From: Euptelea pleiosperma
Taxonomy: Eukaryota > Streptophyta > Magnoliopsida > Ranunculales > Eupteleaceae
NCBI GenBank assembly: GCA_035048495.1
Contig: CM068553.1
Coordinates: 28,668,978 to 28,732,977 of the forward strand
Direction of reading: 5' to 3'
Length of the DNA stretch: 64,000 nucleotides
Shown: piece by piece, positions 57,857 to 64,000 of the stretch
Position numbering within the stretch: the first letter of the stretch is position 1
Layout: each line of letters opens with the position of its first letter
Position numbers and translations under genes: made by a program
Notes under the pieces: model-generated
Seen by the model: the letters and a program-made list of their open reading frames with translations, nothing else
Database searches by the model: none
Told to the model about the DNA's origin: nothing

Positions 57857-60658
57857 TGATATTCGCTTAAAAGTGCGTATTTTCCACTGTTATCTTCTAA
57901 GCATTATCACACTCTCCTACGTAAAACTGCTCTAATTATCCACTTTTCTACGTAAGAGTCTCTCCCATTGCGTAGAACACATTTTTCTGGATGAAATGGT
58001 ATATTTGCATGCATTAAATGCATTTTTGGAAGTCTAGATATAAATCCGTTCTGCTTAAGTCTCATTACACCCTTTTCTCATGCAGGCAACCCGAACAGAA
58101 GAGTCTCGAGACTGGTAAGCCCACAATCAACCCCAGAAGCTTCTATCAAGTCTACAATAAATATGGAAGAGATCGACTAGACTAGAGAGTCAAGACGATG
58201 AACCCAAGAACCCTATTGGAACAATTCTCGGGGCCCGAGATGTGTCAACAATCTCAGGATCAATCTTAAAGCACAAAGAGCGAATTTGTCAACATGATCA
58301 ACAGCCACTAAAGGTGCTTGCACCCAAGAATCTACTATCTAAATCCAAGAATCCTGATCGGACAACCCTTGAGATCTGGATCCCATGATCTACGTATCAC
58401 CAAAGCACAATGAGAAGCATAAATTCAATCTAAAGAAGTGACATACACTCATGTATGGGCTGGACATGTAGGCAAATTTACCAACATGTGGCCCATGATG
58501 ATGGGTCTGTAGGCCATTAGGCTACGACACGGACCATGAGAAGGGACAAACCAACATACCATTACATTGGAAAACACTGAGGAGGCCAAGTCGACGAGCC
58601 ACGAGGGTAGTAACAATTGCTCCATCAAAGAGTTTCGACTAGACAAAAGGAGTGGCTAGAATTTACAAAATTATGAACGATGGATGCAATGAATATGAAC
58701 CACCCCGATCAAGTGTTTGATGGTTGTGGTGTACTTGTGTGGCAGCCGCTAAATGGCGGCTAAATTATGAAGGTTTCACAAACAAGAAAATATGGGACCC
58801 GTACATTTGGATCCGAAGTGGGGGATACATATGCATGACTATACGTTGGACCAATATTGCTGAATATGAATTCATGGTAGCATAAACAGTGTTGGAAAAT
58901 AAACAATGAAACGTTGAGATGAGTTCTTTTGACCAAAGGTGGTGTTGGACCAAAAATGGTATGGCCGACTCACATGGCATGGAGTGAAGTGAAGAAAGGA
59001 AATATTTTAAAGCAAATGAGTTCTTAAGGGTGATTGAATTTCCAAAATGGTTGAATGGGTTGGCATGTGATCAAAGAAGGAAGGTTTGACAAGAATTTCT
59101 TCAAACAAGGAAGGTTGACAGCTGGACATTAAGGTGAAGGTGGGCCATCTATTCAAGATCTAGATCAAAGCATGGAGGAAGAGCCATATGCCAAGGTAAT
59201 CAAGGGTTGCAAAAGGTGGGGTCCACATTAACTAAGTGGCTGGAGGTCCAGCTCTAGAGAAGGGGACCAAACCCTAAAGGAGAGGAGATAAATACTCTCT
59301 TGAGGAGGGCAATAACTCCTCTCTTCTCTCTCCCACTCTCTCCAAAAAAAAAAAAATCCCAACGACACCATCTCCAATCCAGCCACCGTCCAGCCTTCTT
59401 ACTTCTCTTACCGTTTTCTCTCCCCACGTTCCACCCTGCTGCTCTTCACGCTGCCGTCACCACCAGTTCTTCATGTTTTGAAGGAGAAAACCTCCTCTTC
59501 CCTATCCATTTTGCAACCCAGGCCATCTTCACTACTGGGGGCAACCTCCATCGACAATCTCCAACACCAGTCCAGAAAGCCACCTTCAGCCGTTCCACCC
59601 TGCTGCTCTTCACGCTGCTACACCACCTCCCACAAGTTGCAACTGCAACGTTCTACCATGCCAGCACCATAACGCCTTCCACTCATCTCTTTGTCGTTGC
59701 TGCACAGTCCTCTACATCTCCACCGTCTTCAATAGCTGCACCACCGCCTCAACTATCACCATCTCCACCCCTTTGATGCCGCTGCTACTACCACAAGAAT
59801 AGCACAGGCCACCAAGAACGCTGCTACTGTCAACCCAAGTTCCTCACTTTGTAGGGTCCCTCCACTATGTGCATCTCCTCTCTCCACCGAGATCTCCATG
59901 CTTGCAGCCTCCACCTTGCAACGGCCTGCAACCCCTCTTCGTTGCATAACCGGAGTTGCAGGTTACAACCCCAGTCCGCCCCTAACGGTCCTCTCCACCT
60001 TGTTGGCTTGAGCATCTTCAACTGGTCGGCCCTTCATCTATAGCCCGTTCGCCACCTCTCTTTGGCCACTACCATCTCGGCCACCCACGAGTTCATCACC
60101 ACGTGGATCACTCCTCTTAGCCAACCTCTTCTAAGGCCATGCTCTCCATCATCATCCTTGGCCGATGCAAATCTTCGGTAAGTGTCCCAACGTAACTTCC
60201 TCTCTAGAAACCTCTCTCTAAAATTCTTTCTCTCTCTAGGTTTTACTGCTTTCCTAGATTAATCCCTATTTGATTATTTTTATTTTAATGGAGAACATTG
60301 TAATAGAATAAGTTTATTTGAATAAATTTCAGTTTTCGATTAGTTTATGTTTCATCTTGAATATTTTGTGCGTTTAGAAAACTTCAATCTCACCAGGAAT
60401 GTCTCTCATAAAAAAAGAATATTTTAAACCCGGATTCACCATTCTCACCCCTCCATGAATTTCAGAGCAATTTCTATAAAACAAGTCTATTATTTCATGT
60501 TCTTGAATTACACAAACTAACCCCGAGTGCAGATCGACATCCGACATACTTCCACTGTGCAAAGAATGTTTAAATCTTGCAGGATAATTCGGATCAAATT
60601 ACAAATGTGTTGGAATTAGGGTTTCCGTAACCAATGACGCAGAAAAAACCTACTTTCA
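57857..60658 (+). repeat. Solo LTR H (2802 bp)
   Basis: TGATATTCGCTT..CCTACTTTCA flanked by CTACA (57852-57856) and CTGCA (60659-60663), one mismatch. Its middle (about 58150-59290) is unlike the other LTRs here and is purine-balanced rather than CT-rich, so H is a distinct subfamily. It keeps a degraded inverted repeat at 59950-59973 and the 3' block with GAGTGCAGATCGACATCCGACA. Confidence 0.82.
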
Positions 60659-60663
60659 CTGCA

Positions 60664-61169
60664 CCACTTGCTAAAGCCTCGACCAGCACTTCCCCACTAT
60701 CTCCATTACTGCCGAAAAGACCTGCAACTCCGGCATCTTCTCCTCATCTTCACCACGTCCTCCTCATTGCTGTAGCAACCCCCGACCAACCACTTCTCCA
60801 CCTTCGGCCTGTCCTGCCCCTTGCTATCCTCCTCTGAGTGTCTTCAAAAGTTGACCACAACGGTCTTTCCAACAGTAGCTCTCCCCAAGACGAACACCAC
60901 CATTGCTAGTCTGTGCTTTTCATGGACCTGCAACTCCGGCGAGGAGAGCCCCTTTCAACGATTCTTCTCACGAGCCACCGTTTCCACATGGGTTGCTCCA
61001 CAGTTGACATCTCCACCTCCTTCATCTCTAAGATGCCTGCAAGTGCAACCACCAATCAGATCGAGCTCCTCCTCACGCTCCATCGAGTTGGTGCCCCACC
61101 TCCATTCTCCTCAACCTGAACATGTGATGCACCTCTACCCTTCAGGCAGGTTTCTCCACCACTGTCACA
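60664..61169 (+). repeat. Element F LTR, second piece, 3'-truncated
   Basis: Continues the CTGCAACTCCGG-rich LTR body after H. It does not reach an LTR end or PBS; it switches to leader sequence near 61170, showing an internal deletion. Boundary approximate. Confidence 0.6.
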
Positions 61170-62026
61170 GGCTGTGCAGTTGGGTGACTCATTGCCGCAT
61201 GTCTATTTGTTTTTTAGCAACAACTTACTCGACTTGCGTGGCGTGACCGTTAATCAATCAACTCTAAGAGAGCAGACCCAGCTTCAAAATTAAAACTGGT
61301 GGGATTTCATCACCCACCTCATCATTCCAACTGATTTGATCCCAAAGCTCAATTTAATTAAAAGAATCAAGAAGTAGAGCCAATTAGCCCGGTGTTCGAG
61401 GAAAAATCCACACAAAGTGAACCCGCTTAACATCCAATCAAAATAAGACCACGAGCGCGGGTCCCTGTTGTCTAACACACCTATAAGTCCCTGCTACTCA
61501 AGTACATTGAGCTCGACGTGGCATCTTGGACTATTCAGCGGTTAGTTGCATGTGGACTAGGAACACACACCAACCCTAGCTTAACCTGAGGGAACACTCT
61601 TCTCAAACACTTGACCAATCCAATTAGTCTGGGATGTACTTAAGACAACCATTGTGCCGCACGTCTATCTAGGCTTCGGATTGCTTTGTTGTTGACTAGA
61701 GTTAGTACTAAAGGATTCGCTCTGAAGAGTGTAACCTGGTGAGAACCCCTGAGTGCAAACAGCTAGTCCGGCGGTTAAAAGATAAACCAATGGTCCGCCC
61801 ATTGTCATAATCTACTCTAGCCCCAAAACTAACAAGATAATTCCTAAAATATATCATGATTGTTTAGAATAGGATTATCTGTGCTTGGTGTGCATCATAT
61901 ATCACTAGGATATGTTCCCTTCTGGCAACTTTTTGCGAAGTCTAGGCCTCGCTTTTCAAGCATCTGCCCGGTTGGACCTATCTTAACCTTTGAGAGTTAG
62001 TCCCCCGCACCCCTCTATCGCCTCTG
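61170..62026 (+). other. Element F leader
   Basis: Closely matches the D leader (reverse of about 23540-22678): CATTGCCGC(A/T)TGTCTATTTG, TTCGACTTGCGTGGCGTG-type block, GGTCCCTGTTGTCTAACACACC, CCGCCCATTGTCATAATCTAC. Ends at the ORF start. Confidence 0.8.
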
Positions 62027-62387
62027 ATGACAAATGAACGGCAACTGTATGAGACCTACTACAGTTTCTGTGAGAATCTAGGAGATCCCTCTCAACAATG
62101 GTATGACAATTCTGCGTATTATCATGATGCTCCAGTCTCGCACACTTCTATAGGGTATGATAATCCTCGAGATCCGGAGTACCAATCTGTACTCCAAGAG
62201 CTTAAAAATTTAGTCTTTGCCCTTCGTGCCGCGGTCCAGCAACCTGTGCACAATTCCCAGTCCGTAGGATATTACCCTCCTATCCAGTAAGATGGCTGTA
62301 CCTTTCCATCTCCAATGCAGACCTCCTATGACAACACTAATTATCCGGACAATAGGAGTCACCATAACTTTGGTTGGGAATAGTCTG
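62027..62387 (+). pseudogene. Unknown family protein in element F, N-terminal fragment
   Basis: MTNERQLYETYYSFCENLGD and the next ~67 residues are close to the D protein, including SQQWYDNSAY and the ALRAAVQQPVHNSQSVGYYP stretch. TAA at 62288-62290 stands where D has CAA, and a TAG near 62381 where D has CAG. It is cut at 62388 by LTR G. It is the third copy of this ORF in the window and nearer to D than B is. Confidence 0.78.
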
Positions 62388-64000
62388 TGAAAGTAAGGTT
62401 TTTCTGCGTCGTTGGTGACGGAAACCCTAATTCCAACACATTTGTAAATTATCCGAGATTATTCCTACAAAATTAAGTAATATTTGTATAGGGATTCGTG
62501 TCGGATGTCGATCCGCACTCAGGGTTAGTTTGCCCAAATCGAGAACATGAAATAACAGATTTTTTTGCTTGAAAATATGGAGATGTGAGAATGGTGGATT
62601 GATTTAAAACATCTTCAGTAATTTTTAGAGAGAGAATTTGCTACTATTAATAAAAACATTAAACATAATAATCAGACGAACTTTATTAATCATTCAAAAA
62701 GTGCGTACAAAAATTGAGTCAAATAAGATAAACTAACCTAGAAAGCATTCAAGTAAGCAAATGAGAGAGAAAAGATATTAGAGATAGAGAGAGAAAAGTA
62801 GAAGATTTCAGCAAGAGAGACTAGATTAAGAGAGAAAGAGGTAGAGATAGAGAGAAACAACTAGAGAGAGAAAGTACTAAAACCTAGAGAGAAAGGAGAA
62901 ATAGAGAGAGAAATAGGTGGTAAGAGAGGAAATGGAAAGATTGGGGAGAAGGTCACCTTGGCACACTTACCCAGATTTGGTCAATGATGGATGGTGGATC
63001 TACCATTGAAGACTTGAATATCTATTGGTCACCAAGAGGAGTCCCTGTCGGCAGAATTGGAGGTGTTGCGGTGGGTGGAACAGCCGCAAGGAGAGGTGGT
63101 GGAGCATGGTCTGTTGAGGGGAAGTGAGGTGGAGAGGTGCTGGGCGTGTGCTTGTGGTGGAGTAGCTGGATATCCACCACCTTGAAGTGCAGCATTGAAG
63201 GAAAATAGCAAGTCGGCTGGGGTGATGGAGGAGCACTTGCTGGAGCGTTGTTCAACCGTTAGAGGAGAGGCATCAAAGGGAGAAGAGCCACCTGCAACAT
63301 CGATGAAGATGACGGTGGTTGTTGCAGGCTGGTGTGGACACTTGCTGCTACCTTTCCGGTGAAGTTGCTGATCATTGAAGATCAATCCGACAAGATGGAG
63401 AGCAAGGAAGTGGCAGAGATCATGGCATGAAGAAGGTTGAGAAGGGGGCTGCTGGTATGGCACTCGTATTGGACGACCATTAATGGCAGCACCTTAGATT
63501 TGAAGATAACGGTGGTTGTTGCTGGCGAGGCCATGATTTGCAGGTTGCAGAAGAAGAAGATAACGGCCTGCAAGTGTTGCAGGCCATGATGTAGTGGCTA
63601 GACGGTGAAGCTCGTGAGAAGAGGAGGTAGCAGCAGCTTTGAAAGGAGGACGGCAGGAGCTCGTGAGAGGAGGAGGTAGCACCAGCTGCTGCAAGGCAGA
63701 AAGAGGGGGGCGTTGCCGACCGGAGTTGCAGGCTGCAACTCCGGTAAGAGATGAAGAAGATGACGAAGAAGGGGCAAGGGAAGGGGAAGAAGAGGAGAAG
63801 AACGATTGAGAAAAGAAGGAGGAGAAGGGGGAAGGGTTTTGGGGGAAAGAGAGGAGAAGAAAGGAAAGGGATTAGGGTTCAAACGAACCCTTCTTCTTCC
63901 CCTTTAAACCTCACACTTTCCTTTAATGGAAAATGGAGTTTTTTTAAAAATAATTTTTTTTTTTAAGGAAAACCTTACTTTTCTTTGGGGAATTTCCCCA
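62388..64000 (-). repeat. LTR G (minus strand, runs off the window)
   Basis: Starts TGAAAGTAAGG right after GTCTG (62383-62387, possible target duplication). It follows the family order in reverse: terminal hairpin, CGGATGTCGATCCGCACTC, LTR body, inverted repeat CCGGAGTTGCAggcTGCAACTCCGG (63720-63744), GGGTTCAAACGAACCC and the GGGGAATTTCCCC zone. Whether it is a solo LTR or the end of a complete element cannot be seen. Confidence 0.85.

Overview
The window is repeat-dominated nuclear DNA of a flowering plant. The evidence is an Athila-type Ty3/gypsy pol, plant-style LTR-retrotransposon structure (TG..CA ends, 5-bp target duplications, tRNA-Asp-like primer sites), two Tekay/Del-like LTRs, a CACTA transposon end, and intron-split fragments of plant LAS1-like and P5CS genes. 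I cannot name the species. I see no intact host gene, tRNA, rRNA or CRISPR array.

About 85% of the window is one LTR family (start TGATATTCGCTCAAAAG, end near AACCCTAATTTCA or CCTACTTTCA), present as fourteen LTR copies. Most can be placed by their target-site duplications. The oldest layer is a minus-strand LTR (Z; 8068-10819 and 46044-46131). Element A entered it from the left: the 3' half of an autonomous Athila-like element with broken pol (1-2709), a 3' untranslated region, a polypurine tract and a 3' LTR (4629-8067). Element B (10820-46038, duplication AAAAG) also entered Z. B in turn holds solo LTR C (11814-15463, AATCA), complete element D (16161-27153, minus strand, GCTAG), a Tekay-like solo LTR K (29323-32303, CTGTA) and solo LTR E (33223-44302, ATAAC/ATAAT). 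E itself holds solo LTR I (34465-37780, ATCCC) and Tekay-like solo LTR J (40339-43990, TGTTG).

D is 11.0 kb with two near-identical 2.7-kb LTRs, a PBS and a PPT. It has no capsid, protease, reverse transcriptase or integrase; its only coding sequence is a roughly 606-residue Tyr/Gln-rich then acidic ORF with internal repeats and one premature stop. B carries the same ORF joined to the same 3' region, and a third copy lies at 62027. This points to a non-autonomous family, presumably mobilised by A-like elements, that kept its own conserved unknown protein. This is the most interesting system in the window.

From 46132 to about 53 kb, older sequence holds short exon-like fragments of unrelated genes (LAS1-like, P5CS and two unidentified) and a CACTA end at 52415, interrupted by solo LTR L (48697-50858). 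From about 53.1 to 56.9 kb there is a decayed minus-strand Copia gag with its primer site, split by solo LTR M (53668-56333, CCAGA). The last 7 kb is a fragment of the same non-autonomous family (F), split by solo LTR H (57857-60658) and by a minus-strand LTR (G) running off the window.
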